From: Denitratisoma sp.
Lineage (GTDB): Bacteria; Pseudomonadota; Gammaproteobacteria; Burkholderiales; Rhodocyclaceae
Direction of reading: 5' to 3'
NCBI GenBank assembly: GCA_032027165.1
Contig: JAVSMO010000001.1
Span: 570,865-634,864 of the forward strand
Length of the DNA: 64,000 nt
Positions within the stretch are counted from its first letter, which is position 1, and every line of letters begins with the position of its first letter. This document shows positions 54,092 to 62,486 of the stretch, in pieces. The notes below the pieces were generated by a model. That model had not been told where the DNA came from. It saw nothing but the letters and a program-made list of their open reading frames with translations, and ran no database searches. A program made the position numbers and the translations under genes.

Positions 54092-54126
54092 CGGGGGCGG
54101 GCGCGAGTCCGCCCCCGCATTTTTTT
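54092..54126 (+). terminator. Intrinsic terminator between hybC and hybD
   Basis: CGGGGGCGG (54092-54100) and CCGCCCCCG (54109-54117) form a 9-bp GC stem with an 8-base loop, followed by CATTTTTTT. It sits just before the hybD ribosome site. Placed inside the operon, it would lower transcription of the maturation genes relative to the structural genes. Confidence 0.85.
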
Positions 54127-54136
54127 CGGAGCACGC

Positions 54137-54634
54137 TTGAGAACCGTCATCCTCGGCATCGGCAACACCATCCTCAGCGACGAGGGCGTCGGCGTGCACG
54201 CGGCCGAGGCGCTGCGCGCGGCCTACGAGGTGCCGGCGGGCATCGAAGTCATCGACGGCGGCACCGCCGGCATGGAACTGCTCGACCCGCTCTCCGGCGT
54301 CGACCTGCTCGTGGTGCTCGATGCCGTCAAGGCGAAGCGCGCGCCCGGCACCGTGATCACCCTCACCGGCAAGGAAGTGCCGGTGTTTTTCCGCAGCAAG
54401 CTCTCGCCGCACCAGGTCAGCATCTGCGACGTGCTGGCGAGCCTCGAATTCGCCGGCGACCCGCCGAAGGACCTGGTCCTGATCGGCTGCGAGCCGCTCA
54501 GCCTGGAACTCGGCACCGAGCTCACGCCGACCGTCGCCGCGAAGGTGCCGCAGATGGTCGCCGCCGCCGTGGCGCAGCTGGCCGCGCGCGGCATCCCTCT
54601 CACGCCGCGCAGGGCAACCGCCGAGGCGCATTGA
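54137..54634 (+). CDS. hybD: HybD, hydrogenase maturation protease
   Basis: 165 residues. LGIGNTILSDEGVGVHAAEAL at the N-terminus, GGTAGMELL and the conserved glutamate/histidine pattern match HybD/HyaD proteases that remove the HybC tail. The start is TTG at 54137 with CGGAG eight bases before; no ATG is available without losing the conserved LGIGN motif. Confidence 0.93.
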   Translation: MRTVILGIGNTILSDEGVGVHAAEALRAAYEVPAGIEVIDGGTAGMELLDPLSGVDLLVVLDAVKAKRAPGTVITLTGKEVPVFFRSKLSPHQVSICDVLASLEFAGDPPKDLVLIGCEPLSLELGTELTPTVAAKVPQMVAAAVAQLAARGIPLTPRRATAEAH

Positions 54635-54635
54635 C

Positions 54636-54881
54636 ATGTGTTTGGCGATTCCCTCGCGCGTCCTCGAGATCGACGACCTGATGGCCGTGGTCGACACGGC
54701 GGGAGAACAGCGCAAGGTCAGCCTCATTCTCATGCACGAGGAGGTCTCCGTCGGCGACTACGTGCTCATCCAGCACGGCCAGTTCGCCTACGAGCGCGTC
54801 GACGCCGAGCGCGCCCGCGAGGCCCTGGCGCTGATGGAAGAAGTCTTCGCGCAAGAATCCCCCGATGTCCGCGCCTGGTAG
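54636..54881 (+). CDS. hybG: HypC/HybG-type hydrogenase maturation chaperone
   Basis: 81 residues. MCLAIPSRVLEI carries the essential second-position cysteine; the C-terminal half (GDYVLIQHGQFAYERVDAERA) is typical. It delivers the Fe(CN)2CO moiety to the large subunit. The start lies one base after the hybD stop. Confidence 0.93.
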   Translation: MCLAIPSRVLEIDDLMAVVDTAGEQRKVSLILMHEEVSVGDYVLIQHGQFAYERVDAERAREALALMEEVFAQESPDVRAW

Positions 54882-55404
54882 CACGCTCCGCACCCACGCC
54901 GAAGATCCCTCGCGCCTGCTCGAAGCCGCCTTCCGCCGCATCCAGGCGGAGACCATGGCCGACGTGCCCATCCTCAACCCGGCGCTCTCCGTCGAGGCCG
55001 TCGGCTTCGCGCGCCGGCAGGACCACTGGCTCGGCATCGTCGTCACGCCCTGGTTCATGAACCTGGTGCTGGTGCCGGGCGCGGCCGAATCCTGGCAGAG
55101 CGTGGCGCCGGGCCTGCGCCTGTTCCGCAAGTTTCCCTCCGGCGATTTCGCCTTCCTCGGCAGCGACGAGCCCGAGGTCGGCGAGTTCCAGTCCTGCTCG
55201 CTGTTCTCGCCCATGGCGCAGTTCGCCGACCAGGCCGGCGCACGCGAGGTCGCCCTGGCCGCGCTCGAAGCCCTGCAGAGCGAACCCGCCGCGGCCGCGC
55301 CGCAAGCGCCAAACAAGGCAGCCTTCGACGACCCGAAGCAGGCCGCCCTCGAGCGGCCGATGAGCAAGCGCGAATTCCTCGGCTCGGTCTTCAGGCGCAG
55401 CTAG
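54865..55404 (+). CDS. hybE: HybE/HupJ-type hydrogenase assembly chaperone
   Basis: 179 residues. HWLGIVVTPWFMNLVLVPGA and LFSPMAQFADQ are hallmarks of the [NiFe]-hydrogenase assembly chaperone HybE, which is needed for small-subunit export. It overlaps hybG by 17 bases. The C-terminus SKREFLGSVFRRS is HupJ-like. Confidence 0.9.
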   Translation: MSAPGSTLRTHAEDPSRLLEAAFRRIQAETMADVPILNPALSVEAVGFARRQDHWLGIVVTPWFMNLVLVPGAAESWQSVAPGLRLFRKFPSGDFAFLGSDEPEVGEFQSCSLFSPMAQFADQAGAREVALAALEALQSEPAAAAPQAPNKAAFDDPKQAALERPMSKREFLGSVFRRS

Positions 55405-56024
55405 ACGGCAATCGCCTCGCCCCAGTAGTGGTAGGAGACGATGCGCGGGCCGGGGATGTACATCGACTGCACCTGCGGCTCGAAGCCGGCTTCCTTCAGG
55501 ATGGCCGGGATGTCGCGATCCAGCCTGCAGCCGCCGGCGAGCGGGCTCCAGAAGGGCTGAATGCGGCCCTGCCACTTCCGCACGTTCTCGTCCGGCGCGC
55601 GGCCGTGCTCGGAGAACAGCAGGCGGCCGCCGGGCGCCAGCACGCGCCGCACCTCGCGCAGCGCCGCAACGGGATCGGGAATGGTGCACAGCGTGTAGGT
55701 GCTGACCACCGTGTCGAAGACGGCGTCCGCCAGCGGCAGCCTTTCCGCGGTGATGCCGACGATCTCCACCGGCAGCCGCGCCGCGCGGCTGCGCTTCAGC
55801 ATCAGGCGGTGCATGCGCAGCGACGGCTCGACGCCGACGAGCTCGCGCACGCGGCCGGTGTCGTAGAAGGGCAGGTTCAGCCCGGTGCCGATGCCGATCT
55901 CCAGCACGCGGCCCTGCGCCTGCGGAATCACCTTCATCCGCTGCTGGCTGACCGACTTCATGCCGCAGGCGAAATCGATGAGCCAGGGCAGCACGTTGCG
56001 TTCGTACCAGTTGCCGTGTGACAT
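55401..56024 (-). CDS. Class I SAM-dependent methyltransferase
   Basis: 207 residues. The SAM loop is VLEIGIGTGLNLPFY (motif I), with GVEPSLRMHRLM and LPLADAVFDTVVSTYTLCTI further on. Resembles UbiE/phospholipid-type methyltransferases; substrate unknown. It converges on hybE. Confidence 0.88.
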   Translation of the reverse strand: MSHGNWYERNVLPWLIDFACGMKSVSQQRMKVIPQAQGRVLEIGIGTGLNLPFYDTGRVRELVGVEPSLRMHRLMLKRSRAARLPVEIVGITAERLPLADAVFDTVVSTYTLCTIPDPVAALREVRRVLAPGGRLLFSEHGRAPDENVRKWQGRIQPFWSPLAGGCRLDRDIPAILKEAGFEPQVQSMYIPGPRIVSYHYWGEAIAV

Positions 56025-56114
56025 GCACAGTCCTTGTCGTCGCCAGCGCGCAGTATAGCCGCCGCCGTCTGCTGTAAAGTGCCGGAACGCGCAACGGAAA
56101 AGGGGGGCGGCGAG

Positions 56115-56939
56115 ATGGACGAACAGGGTTCCGTCGGGATGGAAGCGCTGCGGCGCAATCTGCTGCTGGCGCTGCTGGCCGTCGCCGTGGCCTGCGCCTG
56201 GCTCAGGCCGCTCGACGACCTGGCCGGCGCCCAGGCGCAGGCCGGCTTCAAGCGCGCGGTGGCGAGCTTCGCCACCGCGCGGGCGCTGAATGCCGTCATC
56301 TCCGTCGTCCAGGGCACCGAGCTCTCCGTGCAGCCGCTCGGCGTCGGCGTCACCCTCACGCCCGGCCAGATGCTCGACCCGTTGAACGACCTGGTCGAGC
56401 GCTTCTCCGACCTCATGCTCATGGCGAGCGTCGCCTTCGGCGTGCAACTGCTGCTGATCGAGATGGGCGTGCACTGGGGCATGTCGCTGGCGCTGACGCT
56501 GGTCGCCCTCGCCTGGGCCTGGCCGTATTGGCAGAGAAGGCGGCCGCCGTCGCTGCTCACGCGCGTGCTGGTGGCGCTGCTGCTGGTGCGCTTCATCGTG
56601 CCGGCGGCCGGCATGGCGAGCGACGTCGTCTATCGCGGCTTCATGCAGGCACAGTACGCCGCCGGCCAGCAGGGCATCGAACAGGCCTCGCAGGCCATCG
56701 GCGCGCTCGCCCCAGCCGAGGGCGCCGCCGACAAGAAGTGGTGGCAGCTCGACAGGCACATCAAGCAGCTCGGCGACACCATCGACAGGACCGTCGAGCA
56801 CGCCATCCGCCTCATCGTCGTCTTCCTGCTGCAGACCCTGATCCTGCCGCTGGCCGTGTTCTGGATCCTCCTGCGCAGCGGGCGCATGCTGACGGCCGCG
56901 GCGCATTCCCGTGCGGCTCTCCCCGGCGGTGCTACTTGA
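56115..56939 (+). CDS. Multi-pass membrane protein of unknown function (274 aa)
   Basis: About four or five transmembrane helices, including AVAFGVQLLLIEMGVHWGMSLALTLVALAWAW and a late IVVFLLQTLILPLAVFWILL. Start at 56115 (GGCGGCGAG upstream). No family recognised. Confidence 0.75.
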   Translation: MDEQGSVGMEALRRNLLLALLAVAVACAWLRPLDDLAGAQAQAGFKRAVASFATARALNAVISVVQGTELSVQPLGVGVTLTPGQMLDPLNDLVERFSDLMLMASVAFGVQLLLIEMGVHWGMSLALTLVALAWAWPYWQRRRPPSLLTRVLVALLLVRFIVPAAGMASDVVYRGFMQAQYAAGQQGIEQASQAIGALAPAEGAADKKWWQLDRHIKQLGDTIDRTVEHAIRLIVVFLLQTLILPLAVFWILLRSGRMLTAAAHSRAALPGGAT

Positions 56940-57468
56940 TCCGCGAGGTGGTGCGGATGGTCCGGCCAGCCACCATGAAGCGCCCGCCGCCGCGGTGATG
57001 CAGGGTGCGCGGGTCCTTTTCCTTCGGATCGATCCAGGCCTTCACCACTTCCAGCACGAAGAAGTTGTAGCGGTTCATCAGGCGCGTGTCGACCACCTTG
57101 CACTCCAGGCTGGCGTAGCACTCCTCGATGAGCGGCGCGCCGACCTGCGAAGCCGGCCGCGGCGTGAGGCCGAATTTGGCGAACTTGTCGACCTTGCGGC
57201 CGGAGCAGGTGCCGATGCCGACCACCTCGTCCAGCAGTTTCGCCGTCGGGATGTTGAGCACGCATTCCTTCGTCGCCGTCAGGGCGTCGAAGCTGTGGTT
57301 GCGGCCGCTGATCAGGCAGCCCACCAGCGGCGGCTCGAACTCCATCATGCAGTGCCAGGACTGCGCCATGACGTTGGCGCGGCCCTTGCGGGCGGTGGTG
57401 ACCAGCAGCACCGGGCCCGGCTCGAGCAGGCCGTAGACGCGGCCGAGCGGCAGGGCGCGCTTCTTCAC
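56932..57468 (-). CDS. Flavin reductase-like FMN-binding protein
   Basis: 178 residues. The split-barrel pattern TTARKGRANVMAQSWHCMMEFEPPLVGCLISGRNHS and CVLNIPTAKLLDEVVGIGTCSG fits flavin reductase-like/DIM6-NTAB proteins. The GTG start at 57468 is required, because an in-frame ATG would delete the strand that begins ALPLGRVYGLLEPG. It is transcribed after the 57755 gene. Confidence 0.85.
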   Translation of the reverse strand: MKKRALPLGRVYGLLEPGPVLLVTTARKGRANVMAQSWHCMMEFEPPLVGCLISGRNHSFDALTATKECVLNIPTAKLLDEVVGIGTCSGRKVDKFAKFGLTPRPASQVGAPLIEECYASLECKVVDTRLMNRYNFFVLEVVKAWIDPKEKDPRTLHHRGGGRFMVAGRTIRTTSRIK

Positions 57469-57476
57469 GGCGGCGC

Positions 57477-57755
57477 TCAGAAGAAGGCCGAGACGCCGTC
57501 GATACGGTCGAGGCGGATGACGATGCGGCTCGACTGCTGGCTGCGCGCGACGACGTAGCGCTCGTCCACCGAGACGACGACGGCGTTGATGCTGACGCCG
57601 TTGGCGTGGATGGCGACGCCGCGGTTCTTCTCCTTGCTTTCCAGCAGCACGGCGCGCAGCGGGTCTTTCTCGGCGGCGGCATCCGCGGCCAGCGCGGGTC
57701 CGGCGAGCAGGGCGGAGAGGAGCAAGGGGGCGAGGAAGCGGGCGGTTCTGGGCAT
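57477..57755 (-). CDS. Small exported protein (92 aa)
   Basis: A signal peptide (LAPLLLSALLAGPALAAD) precedes a short beta-rich domain (GVAIHANGVSINAVVVSVDERYVVARSQQSSRIVIRLDRI). Unknown family; nine bases before the flavin reductase start. Confidence 0.72.
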   Translation of the reverse strand: MPRTARFLAPLLLSALLAGPALAADAAAEKDPLRAVLLESKEKNRGVAIHANGVSINAVVVSVDERYVVARSQQSSRIVIRLDRIDGVSAFF

Positions 57756-57799
57756 GGCTGTTTCCTTTGCGTGAGGTTGTCAGGAAAACCCGTAGCGTG

Positions 57800-57826
57800 G
57801 TGGCTGCCGGGCGCGCCGGCAGCCAC
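57800..57826. promoter_or_regulatory. 11-base palindrome upstream of 57755 and hoxF
   Basis: GTGGCTGCCGG, five bases, CCGGCAGCCAC: perfect 11-base arms. It lies in the 181-base divergent gap. There is no T-run, so a protein-binding or leader role is more likely than termination. Confidence 0.5.
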
Positions 57827-57893
57827 GGCAATGATATCGGAAGGGCATCCATCCGGCATCCGCCGCCCATTTTCGCACCGCTCGAAAGGATGA

Positions 57894-57907
57894 TTGACCT
57901 GCGTCAA
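57894..57907. promoter_or_regulatory. FNR/ANR-type site upstream of hoxF
   Basis: TTGACCTGCGTCAA matches the FNR/ANR dyad TTGAY-N4-RTCAA. Its end is 21 bases before TAATTT (57929-57934), the spacing of a class II FNR promoter, implying oxygen-responsive control of hoxFUYH. Confidence 0.7.
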
Positions 57908-57936
57908 TCCGTCGCGGTTAAATGCAAGTAATTTGA

Positions 57937-59751
57937 ATGGAACATCCAGTCGCCCGCCGGAACATGCCCGCCCAAGACGTCTGCGACCTGCCAGGAATCG
58001 TCGCCCGCTGGCACCGCGATCCCGCCAACCTGGTGCAGATCCTGCGCGAGGTGCAGGAATCCTGCGGCACGATCCCGTCCGACACGCTCGACCAATTGGC
58101 GAAGCTGCTCGACGTGCCGCGCGTGCGCATCGAGTCGACGGCGAGCTTCTACGCCTTCTTCCACGCCGAATCGCACGGTGCCTACGAGATCCTTTTCTCG
58201 GACAACATCATCGACAGGATGGCCGGCAAGGAGGCGCTCAAGCAGTATTTCTGCGAGCGCCTGTGGCTGGAGCCGCGCAAGCTCTCCGAGGACGGCCTGG
58301 TGTATGTCGACGACACCGCCGACATCGGGCTGGCCGACCAGGCGCCGGCGATGCTGGTGAACGGCTACGCCATCCCCTCGCTCGACAAGGCGCGCCTCGA
58401 CCTCGTCGCCGAGCTGATCCGCGCGCGCAAGCCGCTCGCCGAGTGGCCGCCGATGCTGTTCGAGGTTCCCGACAACCTGTGCAAGCCCGGTCCGCTCACC
58501 GGCGAGGCGTTCGTGCCGGGCGCGGCCTTGAAGGCGGCGCTGGCGCGCGGCGCCGAGGCGACGCTGGCTGAGATCGATGCATCCAACCTGCGCGGCCGCG
58601 GCGGCGCCGGCTTCAAGACGGCGACCAAGTGGGCGAGCTGCCGCAAGGCCGAGGGCGAAGCGCACTACGTGGTGTGCAACGCCGACGAGGGCGAGCCGGG
58701 CACCTTCAAGGACCGCGTCCTGCTCGCCAGCCATGCCGACCTGGTGTTCGAGGGCATGACGGTGTGCGCCCGCGTCATCGGCGCGCGGCTGGGCCTGCTC
58801 TACCTGCGCGGCGAGTACAGGAACCTGCTGGAAAAACTAAAGTCAGTCCTGGCGAGGCGGCGGGAGGCCGGCCTGCTGGGGCAGAACATCCTCGGCGAGC
58901 AAGGCTTCGACTTCGACATCGAGATCCACCTCGGCGCCGGCGCCTACATCTGCGGCGAGGAGTCGGCGCTGATCGAGTCGCTCGAGGGCAAGCCCGGCAA
59001 GCCGCGCAACCGCCCGCCCTTCCCGGACCGCTGCGGCTACCGCAACCAGCCGACGGTGGTGAACAACGTCGAGACCTTCGCCTGCGCGGCGAAGATCGCC
59101 GAGCGCGGCGGCGCCTGGTTCGCCGCCCTGGGCACGCCGCAGTCGGCGGGCAGCAAGCTGATCTCCATTTCCGGCGACTGCAAGCGGCCGGGCGCCTACG
59201 AATACCCCTTCGGCGTCACGGTGCGGCAGATCCTCATCGACTGCGGCGCCGAGGACGCCCACGCCGTGCAGGTCTCCGGACCGTCCGGCACCTGCATTTC
59301 CTTCCGCGAGTTCGACCGCCGCATCGCCTTCGAGGACCTCGCCACGGCGGGCGCCTTCATGGTCTTCTCGCGCGAACGCGACATGTTCGAGGTGGCGCGC
59401 AACTTCACGCACTTCTTCGCCCACGAGAGCTGCGGCTTCTGCACGCCGTGCCGCGTCGGCACCTCGCTGTTGCGCAACATCATGGACAAGCTGGCGGCGG
59501 GCAAGGGCTCGGCCTACGACATGAACGAGATGAAGCACATCATGCACGTCCTGCGCGGCACGGCGCACTGCGGCCTCGGCCACACGGCGGCCAACCCGGT
59601 GGTGCAGACGATGGAGAAGTTCCCCGACGCTTACGAGAAGCGCCTGAAGCGGCTCGACTTCGAGCCGGCCTTCGACCTCGACGGCGCATTGCAGACCGCG
59701 CGTCTGATTACCGGCCGCGACGACGAGTGGGCGCACCTGGCCGATGACTAA
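57937..59751 (+). CDS. hoxF: HoxF, NAD-binding diaphorase subunit
   Basis: 604 residues from this ATG, like Cupriavidus HoxF (about 602). The N-terminal NuoE-like domain (about 15-150) is followed by a NuoF-like domain: NAD/FMN loops RGRGGAGFKTATKW, YVVCNADEGEPGTF and GAGAYICGEESALIESLEG, and the [4Fe-4S] site CGFCTPCRVG...CGLG. If the FNR promoter call is right, the transcript starts near 57941 and ATG 57964 (MPAQDVCD) is the real start; neither ATG has a strong ribosome site. It couples H2 oxidation to NADH formation in the cytoplasm. Confidence 0.95.
   Translation: MEHPVARRNMPAQDVCDLPGIVARWHRDPANLVQILREVQESCGTIPSDTLDQLAKLLDVPRVRIESTASFYAFFHAESHGAYEILFSDNIIDRMAGKEALKQYFCERLWLEPRKLSEDGLVYVDDTADIGLADQAPAMLVNGYAIPSLDKARLDLVAELIRARKPLAEWPPMLFEVPDNLCKPGPLTGEAFVPGAALKAALARGAEATLAEIDASNLRGRGGAGFKTATKWASCRKAEGEAHYVVCNADEGEPGTFKDRVLLASHADLVFEGMTVCARVIGARLGLLYLRGEYRNLLEKLKSVLARRREAGLLGQNILGEQGFDFDIEIHLGAGAYICGEESALIESLEGKPGKPRNRPPFPDRCGYRNQPTVVNNVETFACAAKIAERGGAWFAALGTPQSAGSKLISISGDCKRPGAYEYPFGVTVRQILIDCGAEDAHAVQVSGPSGTCISFREFDRRIAFEDLATAGAFMVFSRERDMFEVARNFTHFFAHESCGFCTPCRVGTSLLRNIMDKLAAGKGSAYDMNEMKHIMHVLRGTAHCGLGHTAANPVVQTMEKFPDAYEKRLKRLDFEPAFDLDGALQTARLITGRDDEWAHLADD
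58839..58862 (-). repeat. Dispersed motif copy 14, within hoxF
   Basis: Exact motif but antisense to the gene, the only copy in that orientation. Encodes LKSVLARR. Confidence 0.55.
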
Positions 59752-60460
59752 AACCTTCACCCTCGACGGCAAGGTCATCCCCTTCGAGGAGGGCGAGACC
59801 ATCATGGAGGCGGCCGCCGCGGCGGGCGTCTACATCCCTCACCTGTGCCACCATCCCGAGTTCAAGCCGCACGGCTCCTGCAAGCTGTGCACGGTGAACA
59901 TCGGCGGGCGGCTCGGCGCCGCCTGCACCAACCGCGCGGCGGAGGGCATGAAGGTGGAGAGCGAGACCGAGGCGCTCAACGCCGACCGGCGCGCGCTGAC
60001 GCAGATGCTCTTCGTCGAGGGCAACCACATCTGCCCGTCCTGCGAGAAGAGCGGCAACTGCCAGCTGCAGGCGGTGGCCTACCATCTCGGCATGCTGACG
60101 CCGCATTTCACGCACTTCTATCCGGCGCGCGACGTCGACGCCTCGCATCCGGACGTGCTGCTGGAGCGCAACCGCTGCATCCTTTGCGAGCTGTGCGTGC
60201 GCGCCAGCCGCGACGTGGATGGCAAGAACGTCTTCGGCATCGGCGGCCGCGGCATCAAGGCACGCCTGATCGTCAACTCGGCGAGCGGGCGCCTGGCCGA
60301 CACCGACATGTCGGTGACCGACCGCGCCGCCGAGGTGTGCCCGACCGGCGCCATCATCCGCAAGCGGCACGGCTTCACGGTGCCGATCGGCCAACGGCTC
60401 TACGACCACCACGACATCGCCGAAGTGCCGGTGGCGGGCATGGAGCGGCCCAAAAAATGA
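59744..60460 (+). CDS. hoxU: HoxU, iron-sulfur diaphorase subunit
   Basis: 238 residues. The NuoG-like N-terminus has [2Fe-2S] cysteines in HLCHHPEFKPHGSCKLC, a His-Cys3 site HICPSCEKSGNC and [4Fe-4S] motifs CILCELCVRAS and EVCPTGAI. Overlaps hoxF by eight bases; passes electrons between HoxY and HoxF. Confidence 0.95.
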   Translation: MTKTFTLDGKVIPFEEGETIMEAAAAAGVYIPHLCHHPEFKPHGSCKLCTVNIGGRLGAACTNRAAEGMKVESETEALNADRRALTQMLFVEGNHICPSCEKSGNCQLQAVAYHLGMLTPHFTHFYPARDVDASHPDVLLERNRCILCELCVRASRDVDGKNVFGIGGRGIKARLIVNSASGRLADTDMSVTDRAAEVCPTGAIIRKRHGFTVPIGQRLYDHHDIAEVPVAGMERPKK

Positions 60461-60993
60461 CCAAGCTGAAAGTCGCCACCTGCTCGCTGGCCGGCTGCTT
60501 CGGCTGCCACATGTCGCTGCTCGACATCGACGAGAAGCTGTTCGAGCTGGTCAAGGCGGTCGAGTTCGACCGCTCGCCGATCACCGACATCAAGCACTGC
60601 GGGCCCTGCGACATCGGCATCGTCGAGGGCGGCGTCTGCAACGCCGAGAACGTGCACGTGCTGAAGGAATTCCGCAGGAACTGCCGCATCCTGGTGGCAA
60701 TGGGCGCCTGCGCCATCACCGGCGGCATCCCGGCCCTGCGCAACAACGTCGACCTGTGGGACTGCTTCCAGGAGGTGTACCACTACGGCATCGGCCTGGA
60801 GAAGGGCCAGATCCCCAACGACCCCGAGCTGCCGCTGCCCTTCGACAGGGTGCACCCGATCAACGAGGTGGTGCGCATCGACTACTTCCTGCCCGGCTGC
60901 CCGCCGCCGGCCGACGCCATCTGGAAGTTCCTCACCGACCTCGCCGCCGGCCGCGAGCCGAAGCTCGACTACGACATGCTGCACTACGACTGA
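60457..60993 (+). CDS. hoxY: HoxY, hydrogenase small subunit
   Basis: 178 residues. Proximal [4Fe-4S] cluster cysteines in CFGCHMSLLDID, CGPCDIGIVEGGVC, MGACAITGG and GCPPPAD. Cytoplasmic, no leader. ATGA overlap with hoxU. Confidence 0.96.
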   Translation: MTKLKVATCSLAGCFGCHMSLLDIDEKLFELVKAVEFDRSPITDIKHCGPCDIGIVEGGVCNAENVHVLKEFRRNCRILVAMGACAITGGIPALRNNVDLWDCFQEVYHYGIGLEKGQIPNDPELPLPFDRVHPINEVVRIDYFLPGCPPPADAIWKFLTDLAAGREPKLDYDMLHYD

Positions 60994-60994
60994 C

Positions 60995-62461
60995 ATGGAC
61001 ACCCTCGAAACCGCCGCCCATCCCGAGAACCTGAGGCGGGTCGTCATCGAACCGGTGTCCCGCGTCGAGGGCCACGGCAAGGTGACGCTCCTGCTCGACG
61101 CCGAGGACCGCGTGCACCAGGTGCGGCTGCACATCGTCGAGTTCCGCGGCTTCGAGAAGTTCATCCAGGGGCGGCCCTACTGGGAAGTGCCGGTGCTGGT
61201 GCAGCGCCTGTGCGGCATCTGCCCGGTGTCGCACCACCTGGCGGCGTCGAAGGCGCTGGACATCATCGTCGGCGCGAAGCAGCTGACGCCCACCGCAGAG
61301 AAGATGCGCCGCCTGATGCACCTTGGCCAGATCCTGCAGTCGCATGCGCTGCACTTCTTCCACCTCGCCTCGCCCGACCTGCTGTTCGGCTTCGACGCCG
61401 ACGTGGCGAAGCGCAACATCGTCGGCGTCGCCGCCGTCGCGCCGGAGGTGGCGAAGAAGGGCGTGCTGCTGCGCAAGTACGGCCAGGAGATCATCCGCCA
61501 CACCGCCGGCAAGCGGGTGCATGGCACCGGCTCGGTGCCGGGCGGGGTGAACAAGAACCTGAGCCGCGCCGAGCGCGCCGGCCTGCTCGGCGAGATCGAC
61601 ACCATCGTCGAGTGGAGCCGCGAGGCGGTGGGCATCATCCAGAAGCTGTTCGCCGACCACGCGAAACTCTATGAATCCTTCGGCCGCTTCGAGTCGAACC
61701 GGCTCGGCCTGGTGCGCGCCGACGGCGCCCTCGACCTTTACCACGGCGGCCTGCGCGCCACCGATGCCGCCGGCGCCACGCTCTTCGACCATGCCGACTA
61801 CCAGAGCTACTACGAGCTGATCCACGAGGAGGTGAAGCCCTGGTCCTACATGAAGTTTCCCTTCATCGTCGCGCAGGGCAGCGAGGCCGGCTGGTACCGC
61901 GTCGGTCCGCTGGCGCGGGTGGCGCAGTGCGACTTCATCCCGACCGAGCTGGCCGAGGCCGAGCGCCTCGCCTTCAAGGCCTTCGACGGCGGCGCGGCGC
62001 TGTCGGCGCCGCTCGGCTACCATTGGGCGCGCATGATCGAGATGCTGCACGCGGCCGAGGGCATCAAGGAGCTGCTGCTCGACAACGACCTCTCCGGCGG
62101 CGACCTCGTCGTGCGCGGCGAACCGCAGCTGCGCGGCGTCGGGGTCATCGAGGCGCCGCGCGGCACGCTGATCCACCACTACCGCGTCAACGAGGACGAC
62201 CAGATCGTCAGCGCCAACCTGATCGTGTCGACCACCCACAACAACCAGGCGATGAACGAGGCGGTGCGCCAGGTGGCGCGCCAGCACCTCGACGGGCGCA
62301 CGCTCACCGAAGGACTGCTCAACCACATCGAGGTGGCGATCCGCGCCTTCGATCCCTGCCTCTCCTGCGCCACGCACGCGCTGGGGAAAATGCCGCTGGA
62401 ACTGACGCTGGTGGACGCCGGCGGGGAGACGATCGGCAGCCTGCGCCGGGACGGAGCCTGA
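60995..62461 (+). CDS. hoxH: HoxH, [NiFe]-hydrogenase large subunit
   Basis: 488 residues. Nickel ligands in RLCGICPVSHH and DPCLSCATH. A 27-residue C-terminal tail (ending GGETIGSLRRDGA) would be removed by a HoxW-type protease; no such gene lies in the window. Starts one base after the hoxY stop. Confidence 0.96.
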   Translation: MDTLETAAHPENLRRVVIEPVSRVEGHGKVTLLLDAEDRVHQVRLHIVEFRGFEKFIQGRPYWEVPVLVQRLCGICPVSHHLAASKALDIIVGAKQLTPTAEKMRRLMHLGQILQSHALHFFHLASPDLLFGFDADVAKRNIVGVAAVAPEVAKKGVLLRKYGQEIIRHTAGKRVHGTGSVPGGVNKNLSRAERAGLLGEIDTIVEWSREAVGIIQKLFADHAKLYESFGRFESNRLGLVRADGALDLYHGGLRATDAAGATLFDHADYQSYYELIHEEVKPWSYMKFPFIVAQGSEAGWYRVGPLARVAQCDFIPTELAEAERLAFKAFDGGAALSAPLGYHWARMIEMLHAAEGIKELLLDNDLSGGDLVVRGEPQLRGVGVIEAPRGTLIHHYRVNEDDQIVSANLIVSTTHNNQAMNEAVRQVARQHLDGRTLTEGLLNHIEVAIRAFDPCLSCATHALGKMPLELTLVDAGGETIGSLRRDGA

Positions 62462-62486
62462 ACGGCGGCCCGCCGGGAATCCGCCC

